A stretch of 64,000 nucleotides of DNA from Xanthomonas nasturtii (GTDB lineage: Bacteria; Pseudomonadota; Gammaproteobacteria; Xanthomonadales; Xanthomonadaceae): positions 24,132 to 88,131 of the forward strand of contig NZ_LYMI01000013.1 in the NCBI RefSeq assembly GCF_001660815.1, read 5' to 3'. Positions 56,903 through 64,000 of this stretch are shown in pieces. The notes beneath the pieces are model-generated. The model did not search any database and was not told the origin of the DNA. It worked only from the letters and a program-made list of their open reading frames with translations. Both the position numbers and the translations under genes were made by a program. Within the stretch, counting starts at the first letter, position 1; each line of letters begins with the position of its first letter.

Positions 56903-57895
56903 ATGAAGGGGATGTCAAGACTGCTGGGGCTGATGCTCGTCACGTTGTCGGCTGCGCCGGTCAGCGCCGGCACGCTTTACAAGTGCGTCAGCGGTGACGG
57001 CATCACCAGTTATCTGAGCAAGCGCCAGAGTGGCGCCACCTGCAGCGTCATCAGTAGCTACACCCCCGATCGTTCGGCCCGCCGTCTCCCGTCGTCTGCG
57101 TCCGCTGCTGCGGCGGCGAGCGTGTCCGCCAGCCCTGCGCGGGCTACGGCGAACATCGACAGCGGCGCGCCGGCCACGATCATCAGCCAGCCGGTCAGCC
57201 AGCCACCACGGCACGCTGCCGAGGTCGCTTCGGCGCTGGTGCCGCGTACGTTACCCGTGTCAGCCACGGCGATCGTGTCGCCGCCAGCGGCAGCTGCGGT
57301 CAACCCGCGTCGGGTGGTCAGCGGGCAGGTGTACTCCTATATGAAAGACGGCGTGCGGCATTACACCAGCGCACGTCCGCGCCAGGTCGCCAGCATCGAA
57401 GGCCTGCGCACCATCCACTACAGCTTTATCGAAACCTGTTACGCCTGCGGCGCCAAGCCGGGCGTCAACTTCGGTGCGATCCGGCTCAATACCAATGCGT
57501 ATCAGCAGGAAATTGCAGCGGCGGCGCGCGAGTTCGGGGTGGAAGAATCGATCGTGCGCGCGATCATCCACGCCGAATCGGCCTACAACCCGCTGGCGCT
57601 CAGCCGCGCCGGCGCGCAAGGCCTGATGCAGTTGATGCCGGGCACCGCACGCCGCTTCGGCGTCAGCGATGCCTATGACGCAACGCAAAATATTCGCGGT
57701 GGCGTGCAGTATCTGTCCTGGCTGCTGAAACGCTTCAACGGCGACCTTACCCTGGCCGCTGCCGGCTATAACGCAGGCGAGGGCGCGGTGGACCGCTACG
57801 GTGGCGTGCCGCCATACAGCGAGACCCAGCGCTACGTACAACGTGTGGGTTTGTTGGCTGGCCGCTATCGCGGTCAGGCGACCGCAGCCAACTGA
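56903..57895 (+). CDS. Lytic transglycosylase with N-terminal DUF4124-like domain
   Basis: A 330-residue exported protein. The signal peptide (SRLLGLMLVTLSAAPVSAG) is followed by a short DUF4124-like stretch (GTLYKCVSGDGITSYLSKRQ). A low-complexity Ala/Ser/Pro-rich linker follows (about 55-135), then GQVYSYMKDGVRHYTSARP, a second DUF4124-like copy. The SLT (goose-lysozyme-like) catalytic domain is at about 200-315: IHAESAYNPLALSRAGAQGLMQLMPGTARRFG with the catalytic Glu in AESAYNP, and YNAGEGAV. It cleaves peptidoglycan glycan strands. ATG 56903 or 56912 could be the start. It stands alone. Confidence 0.87.
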   Translation: MKGMSRLLGLMLVTLSAAPVSAGTLYKCVSGDGITSYLSKRQSGATCSVISSYTPDRSARRLPSSASAAAAASVSASPARATANIDSGAPATIISQPVSQPPRHAAEVASALVPRTLPVSATAIVSPPAAAAVNPRRVVSGQVYSYMKDGVRHYTSARPRQVASIEGLRTIHYSFIETCYACGAKPGVNFGAIRLNTNAYQQEIAAAAREFGVEESIVRAIIHAESAYNPLALSRAGAQGLMQLMPGTARRFGVSDAYDATQNIRGGVQYLSWLLKRFNGDLTLAAAGYNAGEGAVDRYGGVPPYSETQRYVQRVGLLAGRYRGQATAAN

Positions 57896-58415
57896 GAGCG
57901 GTGAACCACCCCTGTTTTGCGGGTATGAGGCGAGCGCAGCAGGCGTCCTGAAATCCGCATATGCCAATCGCCCAATCCATGTTTTTCTGGCTGGTCTCTC
58001 CAGGCTGTCCAAGCCACCTGACGACCGCGCGCTGCGTTCTGGTGGTCGCTCGTGGCGCGCATGGCAACGTGCCTGCTTGCACCGGCATTGGCAACGCATA
58101 CGGCAGATGGCCGCAGCGCATCGCGCACTCCTGATTGCTGCGCCTGCATCATCGCCGCTGACCCGCCTTACGCGTGCATTGCCGCTGCAGGCACTGCACA
58201 GGCACTGCGTCACAGCCATTCACAGCTTCCGCGCGCCCGGCGATCCAGGTGGTCGGTGATGGTCTGCATCGGCCGTTGCGTCGCATAGGTCCGACTGCGT
58301 ACATTGCATTGTCTGTGCATTAAGCGTTCCGCTACACTGCGGTCGATTCATCGCGGCTGGACCCCCCGCCAGCCGTTGGCAGCCTCACGCTACCTAATCA
58401 AGATCGGAGAGCCGG
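57896..58415. other. 520-base intergenic region before petA
   Basis: No gene was accepted here; the open frames on both strands lack domain similarity and ribosome-binding sites. The AT-richer stretch near 58300-58340 (TTGCATTGTC to CTACACTGCGG) may contain the petABC promoter, with TACACT as a possible -10, but this is weak. Confidence 0.3.
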
Positions 58416-59060
58416 ATGGCCAACGATGGGGTTAACGCACCTGCTGATATCGGGCGTCGTCGGTTTTTGACCGCGACAACGGCCGTGGTCGGTGCGGTCG
58501 GAGCAGGATTCGTCGCGGTTCCGTTCGTGAAGTCGTGGAATCCCAGTGCACGCGCCAAGTTGGCCGGCGCACCGGTGACCGCCGACATCAGCGCCCTGCA
58601 GGAAGGCCAGCGCCTGGTCCTTGAATGGCGCGGTCAGCCGATCTGGATCGTCAAGCGCTCCAAGGCCATGCTCGACGCATTGCCGTCACTGGACGACCGG
58701 CTCAAGGACCCCAAGTCCGAGAACAAGGACCAGCAGCCGGAATACGTGCTGAAAAACCCGGAATACCGCTCGATCAAATCCGACATCTCGGTGCTGGTCG
58801 GGCTGTGTACGCATCTGGGTTGCTCGCCGGAAATGGTCGCCGAGATCCGCCCCGAGCCCTACGACCCGCAGTGGAAGGGCGGCTACTTCTGCCCTTGCCA
58901 CAAGTCGCGCTTCGACATGTCCGGCCGCGTCTTCGATGGCGTGCCGGCACCGATCAATCTGCTGGTGCCCCCACACCACTACGTGGACGACAACACCTTG
59001 GTGATCGGCGTCGATCCTGACGGTGCCGGTACGTCGGCCAAAAGCACGGGGGCTGCCTGA
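58416..59060 (+). CDS. petA: Ubiquinol-cytochrome c reductase Rieske iron-sulfur subunit
   Basis: A 214-residue Rieske protein. A Tat-type signal anchor is seen (GRRRFLTATTAVVGAVGAGF). The 2Fe-2S ligands lie in CTHLGC (Cys131, His133, with Cys136 in the disulfide) and CPCHKSRFD (Cys159, His162, with Cys161 as disulfide partner). It takes electrons from ubiquinol and passes them to cytochrome c1. It heads petABC, with its TGA at 59058-59060 sharing one base with the petB ATG. Confidence 0.96.
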   Translation: MANDGVNAPADIGRRRFLTATTAVVGAVGAGFVAVPFVKSWNPSARAKLAGAPVTADISALQEGQRLVLEWRGQPIWIVKRSKAMLDALPSLDDRLKDPKSENKDQQPEYVLKNPEYRSIKSDISVLVGLCTHLGCSPEMVAEIRPEPYDPQWKGGYFCPCHKSRFDMSGRVFDGVPAPINLLVPPHHYVDDNTLVIGVDPDGAGTSAKSTGAA

Positions 59061-60319
59061 TGAGCAATATCCTGGTCCGTACCGCCAACGGCGTCTTCGA
59101 TTGGGTCAACGAGCGCGCGCCCGGGTTGATGCCCATGTACCGCAAGCACATCAGCGAGTACTACGCGCCGAAGAACTTCAACCTCTGGTACTACTTCGGT
59201 TCGCTGGCCATCGTGGTGCTGGTCAACCAGATCGTCACCGGCATCTTCCTGACGATGCACTACAAGACCAGCGCCGCCGATGCATTCGCCTCGATCGAAT
59301 ACATCATGCGCGACGTGGAGTGGGGCTGGCTGATCCGCTACATGCACAGCACCGGCGCCTCGCTGTTCTTCATCGTGGTGTATCTGCACATGTTCCGCGG
59401 CCTGATGTACGGCAGCTACCAGAAGCCGCGCGAACTGGTGTGGATTCTCGGCATGCTGATCTACCTGGTGCTGATGGCCGAAGCCTTCATGGGCTACGTG
59501 CTGCCGTGGGGACAGATGTCGTTCTGGGGCGCGAAGGTGATCATCTCGCTGTTCGGCGCCATTCCGGTCATCGGCAATGGGCTGACCGAATGGATCATGG
59601 GCGACTACCTGCCCGGCGATGCCACGCTCAACCGCTTCTTCGCCTTGCACGTGATCGCACTGCCGCTGGTGCTGTTGCTGCTGATCGTGTTGCACATCGG
59701 CGCGCTGCATGAGGTGGGTTCCAACAACCCGGATGGCGTGGACATCAAGAAGGGTCCCAAGGGCAACCGCTGGGATGCGCACAAGCCGGCCGACGGTATT
59801 CCGTTCCATCCGTATTACACGGTCAAGGATCTGGTCGGTGTCGGGTTCCTGCTGCTGATCGCGGCTTTCATCATCTTCTTTGCGCCAGCGTTCGGCGGTC
59901 TGTTCCTGGAGCACGACAATTTCACCGAGGCCAACCGGCTGGTGACCCCGGAGCACATCAAGCCGGTGTGGTACTACACACCGTATTACGCGATGTTGCG
60001 GGTGGTGCCGAACAAGCTCGGTGGCGTGCTGGTGATGTTTTCGGCGATTGCCATCCTGTTCCTGGTGCCGTGGCTGGACCGCGCCAAGGTGCGCTCGGTG
60101 CGCTACCGCGGCTGGATTTCCAAGGTGGCACTGGGGGTGCTGGTGGTGTGCTTCGTGTGGCTGGGCGTGATCGGCTCCGGCCCCGGCACCGACGCGCACG
60201 AGACCTATGTCGGGCGTGGGCTGACCTTCCTGTATTTCGCCTTCTTCATCACCATGCCGGTGTGGACGCGGCTGGACAAGACCAAGCCGGTGCCGGAGCG
60301 GGTGACCACCCATGACTAA
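59060..60319 (+). CDS. petB: Cytochrome b subunit of the bc1 complex
   Basis: A 419-residue cytochrome b with eight predicted helices. Haem-ligand histidines appear in helices 2 and 4 (IRYMHSTGASLFFIVVYLHMFRG; FFALHVIALPLVLLLLIVLHIGAL). The Qo-site motif is present as HPYY (FHPYYTVKDLVG) with PVWYYTPYYAMLR after it. It holds the two b haems and both quinone sites. It overlaps petA by one base and petC by eight (60312-60319). Confidence 0.96.
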   Translation: MSNILVRTANGVFDWVNERAPGLMPMYRKHISEYYAPKNFNLWYYFGSLAIVVLVNQIVTGIFLTMHYKTSAADAFASIEYIMRDVEWGWLIRYMHSTGASLFFIVVYLHMFRGLMYGSYQKPRELVWILGMLIYLVLMAEAFMGYVLPWGQMSFWGAKVIISLFGAIPVIGNGLTEWIMGDYLPGDATLNRFFALHVIALPLVLLLLIVLHIGALHEVGSNNPDGVDIKKGPKGNRWDAHKPADGIPFHPYYTVKDLVGVGFLLLIAAFIIFFAPAFGGLFLEHDNFTEANRLVTPEHIKPVWYYTPYYAMLRVVPNKLGGVLVMFSAIAILFLVPWLDRAKVRSVRYRGWISKVALGVLVVCFVWLGVIGSGPGTDAHETYVGRGLTFLYFAFFITMPVWTRLDKTKPVPERVTTHD

Positions 60320-61070
60320 TTCCAACGCCAAGTCATGGATGTCGCGCGTGGTCGCCTTGCTGTGCGGCCTGTTGATTGCCGGCGGTGCACTGGCGGCCGA
60401 GGGCGGGGCGGTGCAGCAGGCCGGTAACGACCTGAGCGACCGCGCTTCGCTGCAACGCGGCGCGCAGTTGTTCATGAACTACTGCTCCGGCTGCCACTCG
60501 CTGAAATACCTGCGTTATTCGCGCATGGCCAGCGACCTGGGTTTGAGCGAAGAAGAGGTCATGACCAACCTCAACTTCACCGGTGCCAAGGTTGGCGAGC
60601 ATATCGAAGGCACCATGCCGCACGATGCGGCCACCAAGTGGTTCGGCAAGGCGCCGCCGGATCTGACCTTGATCGCCCGCGTGCGTGGCACCGACTGGGT
60701 CTATACCTATCTCAAGTCGTTTTATCTGGATCAGACCCGCCCGCTGGGCTGGAACAACCAGCTGTTTCCGAATGCGTCCATGCCCAACCCGCTGTGGGAA
60801 CTGCAAGGCCTGCAGCAGGCGCAGTTCGGCCCGCCCGACAAGGCGACCGGCGACAAGCCGGTGGAGGCGCTCAAACTCGGTCAGCCAGGGCGACAGACGC
60901 CGGTCGAGTTCGACCAGACCGTGCGCGATATCGCCAACTTCCTCGAATACGCGGGCGAACCTGCGGCATTGAAGCGCCAGAGCATGGGCGTGTGGGTGAT
61001 CCTGTTCCTTGCGCTGCTCACCTTCATCGCCTACCTGTTGAAGAAGGAGTACTGGAAGGACGTGCATTGA
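60312..61070 (+). CDS. petC: Cytochrome c1 subunit of the bc1 complex
   Basis: A 252-residue cytochrome c1. A signal peptide (about 10-29) is followed by the haem-binding CSGCH (Cys58, Cys61, His62). The likely axial Met is in NASMPNPLW. A C-terminal transmembrane anchor (WVILFLALLTFIAYLLKK) holds it to the inner membrane. It passes electrons from the Rieske protein to soluble cytochrome c. It ends the petABC operon; sspA-sspB follow after about 400 bases, an arrangement common in gammaproteobacteria. Confidence 0.96.
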   Translation: MTNSNAKSWMSRVVALLCGLLIAGGALAAEGGAVQQAGNDLSDRASLQRGAQLFMNYCSGCHSLKYLRYSRMASDLGLSEEEVMTNLNFTGAKVGEHIEGTMPHDAATKWFGKAPPDLTLIARVRGTDWVYTYLKSFYLDQTRPLGWNNQLFPNASMPNPLWELQGLQQAQFGPPDKATGDKPVEALKLGQPGRQTPVEFDQTVRDIANFLEYAGEPAALKRQSMGVWVILFLALLTFIAYLLKKEYWKDVH

Positions 61071-61478
61071 TTGTTGCATCAGCGGGTATCGGCCGCCGCA
61101 GCGTGCAAACCACTGCAAAAGTCGGATATCGCCAAGCGTCTTGAATGCACCAGCCATCGCTGCGCATTGTTGGCTCTCCAAGTGGGGGGTGTGACGCCTC
61201 CCTGCACGAGACAGCGCTTAGAGCCCTTCTCCCTGCAGGAGTGGGGTTTGGGTGAGCGTCGGCAAGCTCGCGATGTTGCGACAAACTGCTGCGGCACCCC
61301 GCATGTCGCCACTTTTTCGTGTAACAGCGCAACAACTGCCTTATCGGAACGTTAATCAGCCTTGGCACTCTTGGCTTTTGCGTGACGTGATTGCACACTC
61401 GATAGACCGTGGTGACGGTCGGCGTTGGGCCGGCCGCGCCGATGCGGCCGGCGGATTCCGGTCGTCGGAGAGCCTTGA
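61071..61478. other. 408-base intergenic region with a decayed repeat
   Basis: No gene was accepted. Around 61220-61258 lies a degenerate copy of the CCTTCTCCC palindromic element (AGAGCCCTTCTCCC, then AGGAGTGGGG and TTGGGTGAG), compared with the intact element at 5880-5970. The stem is disrupted, which suggests decay. GGAG at 61467-61470 serves sspA. Confidence 0.45.
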
Positions 61479-62114
61479 ATGGCGACGAGTGTGCGTATGC
61501 GGAATACCTTGACTTTGTTTTCGTCCAACGACGACGTGTTGTGCCACCGGGTCCGTCTGGTCCTGGCGGCGAAAGGGGTGACCTACGACCTGGTGCCGGT
61601 CGACCCGCAAAACCCTCCCGAAGATCTGATCGATCTCAATCCCTATCATTCGGTGCCGACGCTGGTCGAACGCGACCTGGTGCTGTATGCCGCCTCGGTG
61701 GTCAGCGAATATCTGGACGAGCGCTACCCGCATCCGCCGCTGATGCCGGTGGACCCGCTTTCGCGTGCGCGCCTGCGGCTGGCAATGCTGCGCATCGAGC
61801 ACGATTGGGTGCCGCAGGTGCAGGCGGTCCAGCTCGGCAACAAGACCCAGGCCGAAGCCGGCCGCAAGCGCCTGAAAGAACTGCTCACCGCATCGGTGCC
61901 GCTGTTCAAGGCCAGCAAGTTTTTCCTCAATCCGGAAATGAGTCTGGCCGATTGCGCGATGGCGCCGATCATCTGGCGACTGGACGCATTGGAGATCAGT
62001 CTGCCCAAGGATGGCAAGGCGATCGAAGACTACGGCAACCGGATCTTCCGCAACCCGGGCTTCATCCGCAGCCTGACCGATCAGGAAAAGAAGCTGCGCG
62101 ATCTGCCGGGCTGA
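61479..62114 (+). CDS. sspA: Stringent starvation protein A (GST-fold)
   Basis: A 211-residue SspA. The N-terminal thioredoxin-like half reads TLTLFSSNDDVLCHRVRLVLAAKGV and NPYHSVPTLVERDLVLYAASVVSEYLDERYPHPPLMP, the conserved SspA signature including PHPPLMP. The C-terminal half is the helical GST-like domain. SspA binds RNA polymerase and affects stationary-phase and acid-stress expression. ATG 61479 has GGAG eight bases upstream; ATG 61497 is an alternative. sspB follows after 78 bases. Confidence 0.94.
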   Translation: MATSVRMRNTLTLFSSNDDVLCHRVRLVLAAKGVTYDLVPVDPQNPPEDLIDLNPYHSVPTLVERDLVLYAASVVSEYLDERYPHPPLMPVDPLSRARLRLAMLRIEHDWVPQVQAVQLGNKTQAEAGRKRLKELLTASVPLFKASKFFLNPEMSLADCAMAPIIWRLDALEISLPKDGKAIEDYGNRIFRNPGFIRSLTDQEKKLRDLPG

Positions 62115-62192
62115 TGCGACGGCTGTATGCCAACAGACCGACTTGCGTTTGCGCAGCAGCCGCTGCGCGTCGTGTGCGGGTAAAATGACGCC

Positions 62193-62636
62193 ATGAGCGA
62201 AGATTTCCCCCGCATGACCAGCCATCGTCCGTACCTGTTACGGGCGTTGGTCGAATGGATCAACGACAACGGCATGACGCCGCACGTTTTGGTGGATGCA
62301 GGTCTGCCCGGTGTGCAGGTGCCTACCAGCGCGGTCAAGGATGGCCGCGTCGTCTTGAATATTGCCGAGCGCGCCGTGGTCGGGCTGCAGGTCGACAACG
62401 AGAGCGTCAGCTTCACGGCGCGCTTTGGTGGCGTCAGCTATCCGGTGATGGTGCCGATGGCGGCCGTGCTGGCGGTGTACGCGCGGGAAACCGGGCAGGG
62501 CATGGCATTGCCGGATGATATCCCCGGTACCAGCACCGAGCCGCCGGATCCTGGCGCACCGCCGCCGCCGAGCGCGCCCACGCCGGACGAACCACCTAGC
62601 GGTGGCAAGCGCCCGCATTTGCGCGTGGTGAAGTAA
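62193..62636 (+). CDS. sspB: ClpXP protease specificity-enhancing factor SspB
   Basis: A 147-residue SspB. The N-terminal substrate-binding domain (about 5-110) contains SHRPYLLRALVEWINDNGMTPHVLVDA and YPVMVPMAAVLAVYARETGQGM. A flexible Pro-rich linker (about 111-138) leads to the short basic tail GKRPHLRVVK, the ClpX-binding XB peptide. It delivers ssrA-tagged proteins to ClpXP. Pairing with sspA is normal. Confidence 0.94.
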   Translation: MSEDFPRMTSHRPYLLRALVEWINDNGMTPHVLVDAGLPGVQVPTSAVKDGRVVLNIAERAVVGLQVDNESVSFTARFGGVSYPVMVPMAAVLAVYARETGQGMALPDDIPGTSTEPPDPGAPPPPSAPTPDEPPSGGKRPHLRVVK

Positions 62637-62687
62637 GCAGCGCGCCAGGTATACGCGGGCCGCGAATCCGCGCGATGGAGGATGTCA

Positions 62688-63020
62688 GTGCACGTGGAGC
62701 GCACCCGTCACTGCGATTGCAGCGCGCCGGATGCGTCCGGCGCGGTCGACTACGAGTACGAGTACGACATTTACCGTTTCGTGGACGGCGTGCGCTGCCT
62801 GTTTGCGCGCAGCTATACCGATACGCCGGATGAAGCGCACTTTCTCAGCATAGACGTCGGTGGCAAGTCGCGTCTATTGAAGGTTGCCGACTTGCTGGAC
62901 CCCCTGTGCGCGTTTGCGCAGGCGCACCTGCGTCGGGAGGGCAAGCGGCAGCTGCACTGGCTGAGTGGCAGGGGGAATGGCTATGAGCCGGTGCCCGCGA
63001 GATCGACACCTGACGAGTGA
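62688..63020 (+). CDS. Small protein of unknown function after sspB
   Basis: A 110-residue protein. GTG 62688 was chosen because GGAGG (62677-62681) lies six bases before it, whereas ATG 62682 directly abuts that sequence. The protein has two Cys near the N-terminus (CDCSAPD), a YEYEYDIYRFVDGVRCLFARSYTDTPDEAHFL stretch rich in aromatic and acidic residues, and a basic C-terminal part. No signal peptide or membrane segment is seen, and no family was recognised. It is 51 bases after sspB and may be co-transcribed. Confidence 0.6.
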   Translation: MHVERTRHCDCSAPDASGAVDYEYEYDIYRFVDGVRCLFARSYTDTPDEAHFLSIDVGGKSRLLKVADLLDPLCAFAQAHLRREGKRQLHWLSGRGNGYEPVPARSTPDE

Positions 63021-63228
63021 TCCGATTGGCTGTGGAGTGCTCGCGAGATACGCGAACATCCAGCCTCGAAGATAAGCAGCGACGGCGTGCACGGACAGGT
63101 TGCTAGTCGCTGAATCGACAGTGGGTCTGCCCGGTCAGCACCGATGACGCGCGTCCACGCGGCGCGATAGCGATGTCAGATGTCAGATGTCAGCACGAGC
63201 GCATCACATTCGCCGCACATCACACCCG

Positions 63229-63573
63229 TCACTCCAGCCGCTCTTGCTCCGGATGCAACGCCCGCACGGTGGCGACCTGCGGGCCGGTGAAGGCGATCAG
63301 TTGATCGCCACGCAGCACGAGCTTGCCGCTATGGCGATCCGCACCGTCGTAGGAGTATTCGAAGCGGAAGGTGCGCTCGAAGCCCAGCCAGCCGTTGGGC
63401 ATCCTGCACACACGGATATTGGTGGAGTGCACGCTCTGGTCCAGCCACTGCACATCGGCAGCGCGGCATGCATTACGGCCGAGGATGTCGGCACGTTCGG
63501 CGGCAGCGCGCGAAGAGTTCCAGAACGCGAACAGCGCGGCGCCGGCGATCATGAAAAGAATAAGGCTGGGCAT
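63229..63573 (-). CDS. DUF3301-like membrane-anchored protein
   Basis: A 114-residue protein with an N-terminal membrane anchor (MPSLILFMIAGAALFAFW). A soluble part follows with ERADILGRNACRAADVQWLDQSV and RVCRMPNGWLGFERTFRFEYSYDG, the pattern of the DUF3301 family of small gammaproteobacterial proteins. The function is unknown. ATG 63571-63573 was chosen because it places the hydrophobic segment at the very start. It stands between the small post-sspB gene and the insertion sequence. Confidence 0.7.
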   Translation of the reverse strand: MPSLILFMIAGAALFAFWNSSRAAAERADILGRNACRAADVQWLDQSVHSTNIRVCRMPNGWLGFERTFRFEYSYDGADRHSGKLVLRGDQLIAFTGPQVATVRALHPEQERLE

Positions 63574-63766
63574 GGCGTCAATGTGCCACGGCATGCGGCC
63601 GGTGGACAATCGCCGTGCCGGCGCCGCTGCGTTGCGAGGGTGTCGCCTTGTCGGCGGCAGAAGCCGGCACCAGCGCCGCAAGTGCGTCCAACAAACCGAG
63701 TGCGCTCACCGCCACACGGGTGCGGCCGGTGTTCGGGGCGGCACATCCCGCTCGTACCCTCCAGTT

Positions 63767-64000
63767 CTAAGAACCTGTTCACAATCTTCTGAGTAACAGT
63801 GCCAAGAAGGCCAAATGGATGAACTGCAGGCTGGTGTTGAGTTTGCGCTCGCAGTTCTTCCATAGCCTTCGGTTCTTCTCCAGCCAAGCAAAACTACGCT
63901 CGACAATCCATCGCTTGGGCATGACCTTGAAGGTGTGCAATTCGCTGCGCTTGGCAATCTGCACCGTGAGCTGCTCGCCTAAAATCTCTCGCGCGCCGCT
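63767..64000. mobile_element. IS5-type insertion sequence, 3' end (cut by window edge)
   Basis: The transposase end lies on the minus strand, with its stop at 63779. The sequence between the DUF3301 gene and this stop includes TAAGAACCTGTTCACAATC (about 63767-63785), likely part of the terminal inverted repeat. The exact boundary and target duplication cannot be seen because the other end is outside the window. Confidence 0.6.
63779..64000 (-). CDS. IS5-family transposase, C-terminal part (partial)
   Basis: The frame is open from the window edge to the stop at 63779-63781, giving 73 residues of a DDE transposase C-terminus. KVMPKRWIVERSFAWLEKNR followed by RLWKNCERKLNTSLQFIHLA is the typical last block of IS5-family transposases, holding the catalytic Glu in WIVERSFAW. 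The first two acidic residues of the DDE triad would lie beyond the edge, so it is not known whether the copy is intact. Confidence 0.8.
   Translation of the reverse strand, partial: SGAREILGEQLTVQIAKRSELHTFKVMPKRWIVERSFAWLEKNRRLWKNCERKLNTSLQFIHLAFLALLLRRL

Noticed and set aside
57260..58219. Minus-strand open frame (319 codons) over the transglycosylase end and the pre-petA gap
   Set aside because: It has no recognisable domain, runs antisense to the SLT catalytic domain and shows no ribosome-binding site.

Overview
The window reads as a chromosome segment of a Xanthomonas-type gammaproteobacterium (plant-associated Xanthomonadaceae). The reasons are the high GC content with strongly GC-biased third positions, Xanthomonas-like versions of the phoH/ybeY/corC, petABC-sspAB and miaB neighbourhoods, REP-like and CCTTCTCCC-type palindromic repeats, and a CHASE-domain kinase next to an HD-GYP regulator that resembles the PcrK/PcrR pair of X. 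campestris. No rRNA, tRNA, CRISPR array or prophage was seen. The only mobile element is the end of an IS5-type insertion sequence cut by the right edge.

Layout. (1) 1-5.6 kb: the end of an ArsB pump; a TetR-controlled set of reductases (old yellow enzyme, SDR, quinone-oxidoreductase-like) with a clear operator; and a DHA2-type efflux MFS. (2) 5.9-11.1 kb: a 91-bp palindromic repeat, then an HD-GYP response regulator and a CHASE hybrid kinase (pcrR/pcrK-like). (3) 11.4-15.2 kb: a DUF445 membrane protein, an orphan ParB-like protein and an omega-aminotransferase. (4) 15.7-20.9 kb: an OFA-family antiporter, FdhD, an FdhF/YdeP-type molybdoenzyme and a small winged-helix protein, tightly packed. 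(5) 21.3-27.1 kb: a second CHASE hybrid kinase, broken by one in-frame TAG, translationally coupled to a REC-GGDEF diguanylate cyclase. (6) 27.2-30.0 kb: an MHS-family transporter and a REC-REC-GGDEF regulator.

(7) 30.0-47.2 kb: a polyamine block with PuuB, two PuuA-like ligases, PuuD, a class III aminotransferase that carries a frameshift, a PotF-like binding lipoprotein, PotGHI-like transporter parts and a succinate-semialdehyde-type dehydrogenase. A tripartite emrAB-outer-membrane-factor efflux operon sits in the middle of it. Together the block would import putrescine, gamma-glutamylate it, oxidise it to GABA and pass it to succinate. (8) 47.3-55.0 kb, minus strand: corA, a DUF4105 protein, corC, ybeY, phoH, miaB and two small exported proteins of unknown function. 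A cluster of DnaA-box-like sites lies between phoH and miaB. (9) 55.0-57.9 kb: a GST, a divergent WYL regulator with a palindromic operator, and a lytic transglycosylase. (10) 58.4-64 kb: petABC (cytochrome bc1), sspA, sspB, two small unknown genes and the IS5-type transposase end.

Two genes look recently inactivated: the second CHASE kinase (nonsense) and the putrescine-cluster aminotransferase (frameshift). The most notable pattern is the pair of similar CHASE phosphorelays 10 kb apart with opposite predicted c-di-GMP outputs, one degrading and one synthesising, with the kinase of the synthesising arm broken.
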